In this document: positions 1 to 7,145 of the stretch, piece after piece
Layout: every line of letters begins with the position of its first letter
Numbering within the stretch: position 1 is the first letter of the stretch
Translations under genes and position numbers: made by a program
Notes under the pieces: generated by a model
The model's input: only the letters and a program-made list of their open reading frames with translations
What the model was told of the DNA's origin: nothing
Databases searched by the model: none
DNA from: CAWGMT01 sp963823675
GTDB lineage: Bacteria > Planctomycetota > Planctomycetia > Isosphaerales > Isosphaeraceae
DNA: 64,000 nucleotides
Assembly (NCBI GenBank): GCA_963823675.1
Contig: CAWGMT010000011.1
Location: 558,001 to 622,000, forward strand
Reading direction: 5' to 3'

Positions 1-150
1 AGGCCGGTTCCGTCCGGCAGTTCGATGTCGCTGACCAGAAGGTCGAAATAAGCTTCCTCCGCGGCGGCCGGGGCGCCGAAGAGGCGATCGACCGGCACAA
101 CGTTGTAGTTCCGGTTCTGTCCGGTCGCCCCCAGCCGGCGAGGGCTGGGT
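1..150 (-). pseudogene. Fragment resembling a response-regulator receiver (REC) domain, cut by the window edge
   Basis: The minus strand is open through this segment and reads ...AAAEEAYFDLLVSDIELPDG..., which matches the second half of a receiver domain around the phosphoacceptor aspartate (the D of VSDIELPDG). The N-terminal third of a REC domain, with its acidic pocket, should lie upstream, but that space is taken by the end of the CHAT gene and no clear start codon exists. It may be a truncated regulator or a gene with a frameshift; the rest lies outside the window. The match is a family-pattern judgement from a short stretch. Confidence 0.35.
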
Positions 151-1203
151 TCAATCCGGATCACCCACCAGCACGAACGCAGCCCAGTAATACGGGTGGG
201 CATAAGGATGGTCGTCCCCAGGGACGGCGGTAATGTTCAATCCCGGCCCTGCCTCTTTTCGCTTCTCCGCGCTCTTGGACCGCGCCTCCCCTCCCGAGAG
301 GCTCGCTGCCAGCTTGGCGACTTCGTCACGAGTTAGCCCGCGAAGCCAGCCCTTTGCCTCGGCGAGCGCCTCGGACTTGGGCAATGGTTGCGAGAGACCG
401 GCGCGCTGGCCGAGCAAGTTCGCATAGAACCGCTGCATCAAGAGGGCCGTCGCCGTGTCGTCTACCTTCCACAGCGACAGGCAGACGCTCCGCGTGCCTG
501 ACATCAAGAGCGCCTGGGTGAACCCGACAAATCCCTCGCCGCCGGCGTGTCGGCCCAGAGCCGTCTCGCACGCCGAGAGCGTTACCAGCTCGCTCTTCAG
601 GTCCCAGCTCCGCTGGATCTCGCGGACCGTCAGCTTTCCGTCGAAAACCGGCTTGTGATTCATGACCTGCTCCAGCGGGTCGGGCAGGCTGGTCTGGGTC
701 AGGATCACCGCGGAACGCTGCGGGATCGCCTCATCGATTACCCCGTGCGTCGCCAGGTGGATGAAGCCGAACTTCCCCAGCTCGCCCGAGGCGGCCAGCC
801 GATCCAGCTCGGGCTCGCTCGCGTCGGCTCCGAACAGGGCCATGGTCGGGCGATCATCGGATTTGAAGAGATCAGCGAGCGCCTGGACCTCGTAGCGCGT
901 GCCTGGCAAGGGGGCGAAGTCGTCGCCGCCTGACCGTGCTGTCATGAGCATCTGCTGCAGCTTGCGTTGCTCGGCGATCGCAACCGGTGCCGGATGCGCG
1001 TCCATCACCACGCCGAGCTTGCCGGCGGCCAATTCGCGCCCGGCCACCTGGCCGGCACGCCAGACCTCAATCGGAACCGGTTGGCCTGGCTCAGGAACGG
1101 CTTTCAAGTCCTCGCGCTGGTGCAGCGGCGCGCCGTTGTAGGTCAGCAATACGTCGCCAGGCTTCAGGCCATGGGTCGCGCCGTTCGAGCCGGGAATCAC
1201 CAC
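151..1203 (-). CDS. CHAT-domain (caspase-like) C-terminal part of a TPR-CHAT protein
   Basis: This is the downstream half of the gene that starts at 3767. It opens with a PDZ-like stretch (HGLKPGDVLLTYNGAP) and continues into a CHAT domain, the clan CD protease-like fold found with TPR arrays in bacteria. The two hallmark catalytic motifs are visible: the histidine in FIHLATHG and the cysteine in LVTLSACETALG, followed by GGEGFVGFTQALLMSG and SLWKVDDTAT. The C-terminus is AHPYYWAAFVLVGDPD. The true reading frame enters from the upstream segment near 1245-1255, where FERANPLPDHGLLVNV reads straight into this ORF; the apparent start at 1203 is therefore not the natural one. Catalytic residues are intact, so a functional protein is expected if the frameshift is a sequencing error. 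The substrate is unknown. Confidence 0.85.
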   Translation of the reverse strand: MVIPGSNGATHGLKPGDVLLTYNGAPLHQREDLKAVPEPGQPVPIEVWRAGQVAGRELAAGKLGVVMDAHPAPVAIAEQRKLQQMLMTARSGGDDFAPLPGTRYEVQALADLFKSDDRPTMALFGADASEPELDRLAASGELGKFGFIHLATHGVIDEAIPQRSAVILTQTSLPDPLEQVMNHKPVFDGKLTVREIQRSWDLKSELVTLSACETALGRHAGGEGFVGFTQALLMSGTRSVCLSLWKVDDTATALLMQRFYANLLGQRAGLSQPLPKSEALAEAKGWLRGLTRDEVAKLAASLSGGEARSKSAEKRKEAGPGLNITAVPGDDHPYAHPYYWAAFVLVGDPD

Positions 1204-3767
1204 ATTGACCAGCAGGCCGTGGTCGGGCAGCGGGTTGGCGCGCTCGAACTGTCCGGCCGCTCGTAAAATGGGTCGCCGAGGGCCAGCAGGCCGGCGTGGC
1301 GATCGGGCCGGGGCTGCTCCCGAAGGTACTTGAACAGGGTGCCTGACGGGGCGTAGCTCACCGTCCGGGTGTGACCGGAGGCCAGGAGCGTTTCGACTGG
1401 AATGCCCGCCATGGCTTGGGAGGGAAGGACGATCAGCCGCCGGGCCGGCGGCAGGCCTTCGGCGGTGGTGCCCAGCGCTTTGGCCAGCGGCTCAAGGCGC
1501 TGGGTGCGTAGCCTCTCGACCAGGGGACGCGGGTCGGCTGTACCGCCGCCGGGTCTTTTCCTCAGGTCCGCCCGGACACGGTCGGCAAGCGCGGTGTCTT
1601 CTTTGCTCCACAGCCCGCCCGGGCCGGTTCCCGCGATCTGGACCCAGGCCGGGATGCCCCGCGAGCGGACGACCACGCCCCAGTGCTCGCCGTCGGGGTC
1701 GGCCGCATTCGGTCCCTTGGGGGCGATATCGACCCAGGCGACGAACGCGGCATCGGCGGGCAGCGCGGCCTGGATTTCGTTCAGCCTGGCGACCTGGCCT
1801 GCCAGGGGGCCGTACTCCTGGACAAGCTTGGTCTGAAACTCACCCAAGGCAATGCTCGCCAGCTCGCGCTGGCGCTTCAACGCCGTAAACCGCTCTCGCA
1901 GCGCGCCCTGGTCCAGGCCCTGGGGCGTTGCTTTGACGAGATTGTCGAGCCGTTCCAGTGCAGAAGTCAAATTTCGGAGGCGAGCTCGCTCGTCGGGTGC
2001 GAACCGCCGGTCCGATCGGGCGGCTAATTCGTCGAGCAAGCCCCGACCCAGGTCTTCCTCCAGTGGCTGCCACGCCTCGGCCGGCTGACCGAGCCGAGCC
2101 AGCACGGCGGCCAGGGAGGGACGCACGGATCGCGCGGACCCAGCGCGTTCCAAGCCGGCGAAGGCGACGCGCAGCCTGGCCGCATCCAGGCTCTGCACCG
2201 CATGCAGCCATTGGTCTTGCGCCTCGCTGTACTTTCCCTGAGCGTTGAGGGCGTCCGCCGCCTCGTTGTAGCTCGCTGCTGTCGTTGGGTGGGCATCGGT
2301 GAGCAGACGGCGATTGATCTCCAGCGCCTTCTCGTACAGCGGCTGGGCCTGGGCGAACTTCCCCCGGGCGGCGAGGTTGTACGCCAGGTTGTTGTAGCTC
2401 GTCGCGGTGTCGGGATGGTCGTCGGTGAGCAGGCGACGGCGGATCTCCAGCGCCTTCTCACAGAGCGGCTGAGCCTGGGTGTATTTCCCCTGGTCATTGA
2501 GGTTGGCCGCCATGTTGCTATAGCTGTTGGCGGTGTACGGATGGTCGTCGGTGAGCAGGCGGCGGCGGATCTCCAGCGCCTTCTCGTAAAGCGGCTGCGC
2601 CTGGGCGTGCTTCCCCTGGGCAGCGAGGTTGGCCGCCATGTTGTTATAAGTATTGGCGGTGTTGGGGTGGTCGTCGGTGAGCAGGCGACGCGTGATCTCG
2701 AGCGCCTTCTCGTACAGCGGCTGGGCCTCCGCATACTTCCCCTGTTGGTTGAGGTTGTGAGCCACGTTGTTGTAGCTGAGGGCGGTGTTGGGGTGGTCAT
2801 CGGTGAGCAGGCGACGGGCGATCTCGAGCGTCTTCTCCGACAGCGGCTGGGCCTGAGCGTATTTTCCCTGGGCGTTCAGATTCATCGCCAAGTTGTTGTA
2901 GCTGCTGGCGGTGTTGGGGTTGTCGTCGGTGAGCAGGCGCCGGTGGATCTCCAGCGCCTTCTCGAACAACGGCTGGGCTTGGGCGTATTTCCCTTGATGG
3001 TTGAGGTTGTACGCCACGTTGCTGTAACTTCCGGCGGTGTCGGCGTGGTCGTCGGTAAGCAAGCGGCGGCAGATCTCCAGTGCCTTCTCCAACCAGGGCT
3101 GGGCCTGGGCGTACCTCCCCTGGGCGTTGAGGTTCATCCCCACGTTGCTGTAGGTGGCCGCGGTATGGGGGTTGTCGTCGGTGAACAGGCGGCGGTAGAT
3201 CTCCAGCGCCTTCTCGTACAACGGCTGGGCCTGTGTGTACTTCCCCTGTGAGCTGAGGCTCGACCCCATGCCGTTGTAGCTCTCTGCCGTGCGTGGGTTG
3301 TCGTCGGTGAGCAGGCGGCGGCGGATCTTCAGGGCCTTCTCCAAAAGCGGCTGGGCCTGCGCGTACTTCCCCTGGGCGACGAGGGGACCGGCTTGCTCCG
3401 TCATGGTCGTGGCCGATCGGTAGGCGACTCGATCCGCGTGCGGCATCGGGGCTACAAGGCGCAGCGTCTTGAGACGCCACTCGGCATCCACCGTCTCGAA
3501 GTGTTTCGGCCCCTGGGTCCGCGTCCGCAAGGCGACCAGGTCTTCTGCCCGCGCAATCGCCTCGTCCCCGCGATCGGCCTTGACCGCTTTGTCGATCTGA
3601 TTATCCAGTTGCTTGGCTCGTTTCTCGTTGTCGCCAGTCAGCTTGCGCACTCCCAGCGCGGGAGGTTGACCGGCCGATGGTTTCGGGGCGGGCGCTTGAC
3701 CGGAAGCTGGGAACGGGACGGAAAGGACGAGGGCCCCGAACAAGGGCGCGATGAGCTTGCTGAACAT
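1197..3767 (-). CDS. Exported TPR-repeat N-terminal part of a TPR-CHAT protein
   Basis: The protein begins with a signal peptide (MFSKLIAPLFGALVLSV...ASGQA), then a short charged region, then nine nearly identical 42-residue TPR units of kinesin-light-chain type (consensus QGKYAQAQPLYEKALEI.RRLLTDDHP.TA) and one degenerate tenth. An alpha-helical linker follows, and then the start of the CHAT region (ADAAFVAWVDI, LIVLPSQAMAGIPVETL). The last 20 or so residues before the stop near 1197 are out of frame: the family sequence continues in the next frame from about 1250. Together with the downstream ORF the protein would be about 1,200 residues. TPR arrays normally bind a partner that controls the CHAT protease, and the signal peptide places this one outside the cytoplasm. 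No partner gene is recognisable nearby. Confidence 0.85.
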   Translation of the reverse strand: MFSKLIAPLFGALVLSVPFPASGQAPAPKPSAGQPPALGVRKLTGDNEKRAKQLDNQIDKAVKADRGDEAIARAEDLVALRTRTQGPKHFETVDAEWRLKTLRLVAPMPHADRVAYRSATTMTEQAGPLVAQGKYAQAQPLLEKALKIRRRLLTDDNPRTAESYNGMGSSLSSQGKYTQAQPLYEKALEIYRRLFTDDNPHTAATYSNVGMNLNAQGRYAQAQPWLEKALEICRRLLTDDHADTAGSYSNVAYNLNHQGKYAQAQPLFEKALEIHRRLLTDDNPNTASSYNNLAMNLNAQGKYAQAQPLSEKTLEIARRLLTDDHPNTALSYNNVAHNLNQQGKYAEAQPLYEKALEITRRLLTDDHPNTANTYNNMAANLAAQGKHAQAQPLYEKALEIRRRLLTDDHPYTANSYSNMAANLNDQGKYTQAQPLCEKALEIRRRLLTDDHPDTATSYNNLAYNLAARGKFAQAQPLYEKALEINRRLLTDAHPTTAASYNEAADALNAQGKYSEAQDQWLHAVQSLDAARLRVAFAGLERAGSARSVRPSLAAVLARLGQPAEAWQPLEEDLGRGLLDELAARSDRRFAPDERARLRNLTSALERLDNLVKATPQGLDQGALRERFTALKRQRELASIALGEFQTKLVQEYGPLAGQVARLNEIQAALPADAAFVAWVDIAPKGPNAADPDGEHWGVVVRSRGIPAWVQIAGTGPGGLWSKEDTALADRVRADLRKRPGGGTADPRPLVERLRTQRLEPLAKALGTTAEGLPPARRLIVLPSQAMAGIPVETLLASGHTRTVSYAPSGTLFKYLREQPRPDRHAGLLALGDPFYERPDSSSAPTRCPTTACWSMW
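2220..3390 (-). repeat. Tandem 126-bp repeats encoding the TPR array
   Basis: Ten consecutive units of 126 bp (42 codons), nine of them close to full match. Conservation extends to silent positions (for example the repeated TTCTCGTACAGCGGCTGGGC on the plus strand), which points to recent expansion or gene conversion. Confidence 0.85.
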
Positions 3768-3788
3768 GAGGTGCCTCCGCTGAAACCT

Positions 3789-3885
3789 TCAATCCGGATC
3801 ACCCACCAGCACAAGCGCAGCCCAGAAGTAGGGGTGGGCATAGGAATGGTCGTCCACGGCCAGCCGCGCGTCAAGCGTGTCACGG
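3789..3885 (-). pseudogene. Remnant of the C-terminal tail of a second CHAT protein
   Basis: In frame with a stop at 3789 the minus strand reads DTLDARLAVDDHSYAHPYFWAA then LVLVGDPD. This is a divergent copy of the last residues of the CHAT protein that ends at 151 (DDHPYAHPYYWAAFVLVGDPD). Nothing upstream continues the CHAT domain. It sits 21 bp upstream of the intact copy's start codon, so it looks like the end of a formerly tandem paralogue that has been deleted, or the scar of the duplication that created the present gene. Confidence 0.65.
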
Positions 3886-4475
3886 CGCGGGCGTCTAGTC
3901 CATCGCTACCAGGAGAACCGGGCGATCATTCACGCTGCGGATTCCTCACGCCTTTCGGAAGATATCGCGAACGCCATTCTTGGCTGTCTTCAATGACTCA
4001 CAATGTCCCCCTCTTCCAACCCACGCAAGCATTCGAATCCGGTCGTCTGTGACGACCCATATCGACCGAGGGGGAGATTGCTCGAATACTTAGCGGGTTG
4101 GGCAATCTGGGAAGAAATCGCACCGCATTTCGTCTGGAAAACCTCGGTACGCGCGTCCCCCCGATTCAAGAAATGCTACCCACCCTGGCAGGCACGAGCG
4201 AAACGAAGCAGGACACGTCCCTAATAGCGGCGTAGGAAAAGCACCTATCAGGAATGCGACCCAAGGCACAACTCACCAGATTATCCAGTCTGCTAAGTGT
4301 TGGAGCAATGTCGCCCTCTGCCCGATGCAAGCAAATGCCGGTCGTGCCCGATGGTTTCGCCACGTTGATCGATACGGTCTCAGGCGCACGTGCAGCAACC
4401 GATCAGGAGGCGTATGACGCGGCTGAGGCTCTCTGGGCGAGGACCCAAGAGTTATGACCCGAATGGCATCCTTGG
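3886..4475. other. Stretch with no supported gene
   Basis: Only short overlapping ORFs with no recognisable features are present. The best is a plus-strand frame ending at 4457 (...GFATLIDTVSGARAATDQEAYDAA then EALWARTQEL) that could be the end of a decayed gene, but nothing upstream supports it. Base composition is somewhat less G+C-rich than the flanks. Confidence 0.4.
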
Positions 4476-4934
4476 CTATCCCTTTACGGCGTCTGGATCG
4501 CGTGTCTGGAGGCGGGAAACCAGCTCCTCGCCTGTGACGAAGGCTGACCGTCCTGTCGTCGGTTCGGAATTCGGTTGCGGGGACGAAGACCGGCGAAAGG
4601 TGACACGCACCGTTCCTGGCCTGTTCTCGAACTGGCCGAGAATCCACACCGGTCCGTCGTGACTTGGCCGTTGGAACGAGAGGCAGCCTCTATAGAGGTT
4701 GAGAGGCGTCCCCGCTTCGGCGGCCGACTTGCTGGCGAGGCAGGCGAGGAGCGGCCTGAGTATCCTGCGAGACTGGCGGTCCGTCGTCGCGTCGGCATCG
4801 AGCACGAATTCCTGCGCTTCTCCTGAGCCTCGCGCGGCGATGGCGCAGAGCACTTCCTCCGCCAGACGCTCGACGGTCCAGTCTGGGGTGAGCGGGGCAG
4901 AAAGCAGTTCGCTAATGAGGTTATCGGCGGTCAC
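4476..4934 (-). CDS. Hypothetical protein, 152 residues
   Basis: A soluble, acidic protein with no signal peptide or membrane segment. It starts at a GTG (4934) and reads VTADNLISELLSAPLTPDWT..., with an alpha-helical N-terminal half and a beta-rich middle (GPVWILGQFENRPGTVRVTF). Codon usage and amino-acid composition are those of a real gene, and it lies 29 bp downstream of another minus-strand reading frame that ends at 4964, so the two may be co-transcribed. I do not recognise the family, and no catalytic motif is evident. Confidence 0.65.
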   Translation of the reverse strand: MTADNLISELLSAPLTPDWTVERLAEEVLCAIAARGSGEAQEFVLDADATTDRQSRRILRPLLACLASKSAAEAGTPLNLYRGCLSFQRPSHDGPVWILGQFENRPGTVRVTFRRSSSPQPNSEPTTGRSAFVTGEELVSRLQTRDPDAVKG

Positions 4935-4963
4935 AAGGGAATTACCCGTTTGGTCAGATTGTG

Positions 4964-5317
4964 CTATTCGGCCCGGAACTCATTGAGCCCGCTTTCGGGC
5001 TCAAATCGGATTTCGCCGCTGCGCGCCAGCCCCGCCGCGATTGCGTCGGCGTAGAGTCGAGCCATGATCCGCGCCGGCACCTCTACCTCTAGAATAGCCG
5101 GGCGGCCTTCATCCGGAAAGAGCGCGTGCTTGTTGCGTGCGGCCAGCTCCGGGGTGCCGGTGCTGCAGATACGTGCGTCCCCGATTACGGTCGAAAAGCC
5201 CTCGGCTGGCGGACGGCACGCGCTACCCGGTTCCCGGTACGATGGATCTGGACCATTCGCCTCGATGGCGCGGCGCGCTCGAGTGTCGTTCCATGATGCA
5301 GGATCGTCGCAGGAGGA
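4964..5317 (-). pseudogene. Hypothetical reading frame without a start codon, probably truncated or frameshifted
   Basis: This minus-strand frame has good coding character (DDPASWNDTRARRAIEANG..., STVIGDARICSTGTPELAAR, ALFPDEGRPAILEVEVP, RIMARLYADAIAAGLARSG) and ends RFEPESGLNEFRAE. It is bounded upstream by a stop at 5318-5320, and no ATG, GTG or TTG lies near its 5' end; the only in-frame ATG (5065) would leave about 30 residues. The gene has therefore probably lost its beginning or been frameshifted near 5318. A plus-strand ORF overlaps it but looks like its shadow. Function is not recognised; the sequence is rich in turns and short strands. Confidence 0.5.
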
Positions 5318-5606
5318 TCAGACGCCAAAGGGGGATCGCCTCGTGAATACACGATTCTTCAAGTCGGATTTTCGTCGAGCCATCTTTGCGCCCGACTGGC
5401 TCAACTCTGGTTCGTCCTCGGTAAAATCCGACGCGTCAGCGTGGGAGAAGTATGGAGAATTCGCGGCCTCAGAGCAAGTTTGGTGCAGACAGGTCGGCGT
5501 CCTCCTCTGTGCGGACGGTCGCGAGTTCGTTTGTTTGCATCACATCCGAACTAACCTGGCTCAATCCCGGTTGATTTGGCATCTTGTTCAAACACCTTTG
5601 GAGTGC

Positions 5607-5900
5607 ATGACAATGTGGCCTACGTTCGTCGTCAAAGGAACGGCTCAGCGGCTCGGTGACTCGCAAATCAACGTCCGAGTGGCGAACGAAGAGGAGCTGC
5701 GCACGTTCTACCGCCAGCATGCGCCCGTTCGAAATCTCGATTGGATGATGACACCCCAACCGATGTTCACGGTCAGCAGGCAGCACTTGGTTGCCCGTTG
5801 CAGGCCTGGCGACGAGGTCGAGTACCTGTTCGAATTACGGCCATGCAAGGACGGCCCGAGAGCCTTTGGGCCTAACCTGTGGGTGATCGGCGCCAACTGA
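5607..5900 (+). CDS. Hypothetical protein, 97 residues
   Basis: The reading frame is open from 5064, but its first two thirds lie opposite a better coding frame. I place the start at the ATG at 5607, preceded by a TTGGAG ribosome-binding site, giving MTMWPTFVVKGTAQRLGDSQ... . The product is compact and beta-rich, with VARCRPGDEVEYLFELRPCKDGP near the end and two conserved-looking Cys residues, and no signal peptide. I do not recognise the family. An upstream start is possible but less likely. Confidence 0.5.
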   Translation: MTMWPTFVVKGTAQRLGDSQINVRVANEEELRTFYRQHAPVRNLDWMMTPQPMFTVSRQHLVARCRPGDEVEYLFELRPCKDGPRAFGPNLWVIGAN

Positions 5901-5988
5901 GAAGGCGTGCGCGGACTTTCGAGAGTCTTGCCGGGGAGGGCGAGGTGACCGCCTCTCTCCCTCCCCTTCTTTCAGGCGATGATCTTGT

Positions 5989-6216
5989 TCAGGATTGCAC
6001 TGTGATACCGGCGAGATCGTCAAGAGTTTCTGGGCGGGCTACGTCACAGTTCGGCTTGACGATGACCTGGAAGCCAGCCGCCTGCTCGATGATTCGGAGG
6101 GCCTCGGTAACGAAGTAGTCTTTTTCGATGATGGCCTCGCGCAAGCCGCGCGGCCGGAAGTGCTCCGCCGCGCGGATGACGGCTTGCTCGAAGTCGGGAT
6201 GCTCAAATAGTCTCAT
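5989..6216 (-). pseudogene. Truncated AbiEii-type nucleotidyltransferase toxin
   Basis: The frame starts at the ATG at 6216, overlapping the end of the antitoxin gene by 14 bp as is usual in AbiE systems. It reads MRLFEHPDFEQAVIRAAEHF then RPRGLREAIIEKDYFVTEALRII, the conserved N-terminus of the AbiEii/AbiGii toxin family. Family members run to roughly 250-330 residues and carry a nucleotidyltransferase G-S motif and D-x-D just after this point. Here the sequence leaves the family pattern after about residue 50 and stops at 75, so the catalytic region is absent in all frames. The toxin is dead as sequenced. Confidence 0.7.
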
Positions 6217-6967
6217 GCCCCGAGCGCTCCTTCGCTTGCCATCGCCGCGCATGAGCCAGCGCGGCGAGAATTCCGAAGCCAAAGCGGGAGAGGGGATTCA
6301 AGCTTGCCCGCAATTCAGCCAGGACGCTTTCGGGTTGGCCGATCTGCTCGCCGATGGCTCCGAGCATTGCGCGAACGCGCGGTGGTTCAGTAGCGGAAAT
6401 CTTGAGGAGGCAGTCGAAGCGCCCCGGCTCGCGGAAATGCCCGAGCAGCATTCCGACGGTCTCCTCGGATGGCATCTCACTTGACGCCCCCCGACTGCGA
6501 AGGAAGTCGAGGAGAGCGGCATCCATTTCCGAGAGCCCTCGCCACGCGGCTGGCCTGCGCGTGTGAACAAGCGCGTTCCGGTCGAGGAAGAGGCGGGGGA
6601 GGCTGGCGCTGTCGGTCGCCACCTCGATCCGCGCTGGATTCTGGGTCGTGAAACCGAGCAGGCCAGCCGCCGCGGTGCCGGCCGGGAACGCGGTCTTCTG
6701 CCGGAGAATCAGGGACCGAACGTCGGCCATGTTCGGCCGGCTCGGGCCAAACGCAGTCTGGCGCGGCCGGAAGTAAAGGCCCTTGCCCAGGCGCTGAATC
6801 ACACCCTGGCGTGACAGGCGGGACAGGGTCTGCGCCACGGCCGTGAAGGGCAATCCGCGGAAGTCGGCCAGCCGCCAGACGCGCTCCCCACCGGATTCGA
6901 TTCTGCGGCGGACGGCTGCGGCGGTGCTTCCGGCGTCCGATGTAATCCCCTTGGGTTTGGTCCTCAT
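6203..6967 (-). CDS. AbiEi-type antitoxin (DUF6088-like winged-helix protein)
   Basis: A 254-residue protein with an N-terminal winged helix-turn-helix (VWRLADFRGLPFTAVAQTLS then RLSRQGVIQRLGKGLYF) and a C-terminal domain typical of AbiEi antitoxins, which repress their own operon and neutralise the AbiEii nucleotidyltransferase. I chose the ATG at 6967 (MRTKPKGITSDAG) because a clear promoter ends 6 bp upstream of it, which makes the in-frame starts further upstream unlikely. The toxin reading frame overlaps the 3' end by 14 bp. The antitoxin is intact while the toxin is truncated, so it may survive as a regulator or may simply be decaying. Confidence 0.8.
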   Translation of the reverse strand: MRTKPKGITSDAGSTAAAVRRRIESGGERVWRLADFRGLPFTAVAQTLSRLSRQGVIQRLGKGLYFRPRQTAFGPSRPNMADVRSLILRQKTAFPAGTAAAGLLGFTTQNPARIEVATDSASLPRLFLDRNALVHTRRPAAWRGLSEMDAALLDFLRSRGASSEMPSEETVGMLLGHFREPGRFDCLLKISATEPPRVRAMLGAIGEQIGQPESVLAELRASLNPLSRFGFGILAALAHARRWQAKERSGHETI

Positions 6968-6973
6968 ACATGC

Positions 6974-7002
6974 AGTGTCGCGCAAGACCACGCACGAGTC
7001 AA
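6974..7002 (-). promoter_or_regulatory. Sigma-70-like promoter of the AbiEi antitoxin, probably leaderless
   Basis: On the minus strand TTGACT (6997-7002) is separated by exactly 17 bp from GACACT (6974-6979). The antitoxin ATG follows the -10 box after only 6 bp, so transcription would begin at or next to the start codon. Confidence 0.55.
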
Positions 7003-7145
7003 GTTTTTTTGCTATAAAAGTTGACATCTGCAGGGCAGCCGGGCGCTTGCTCGAGGCGGGGCGGGTTCTGCACAATCGTCAAGAGCTCGGCATCACCCAG
7101 CAGTGAAAGCACCAAAGCCCAGGACGTGGGAAACGCAAATCCTTG

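Noticed and set aside
4985..5001. Hairpin GAGCCCG-CTT-CGGGCTC as a terminator
   Set aside because: It lies inside the coding part of the minus-strand frame ending at 4964 and has no U tract.
5064..5606. Extension of the plus-strand ORF upstream to 5064
   Set aside because: The first third lies antisense to a minus-strand frame with better coding character, and no ribosome-binding site supports the distal start.
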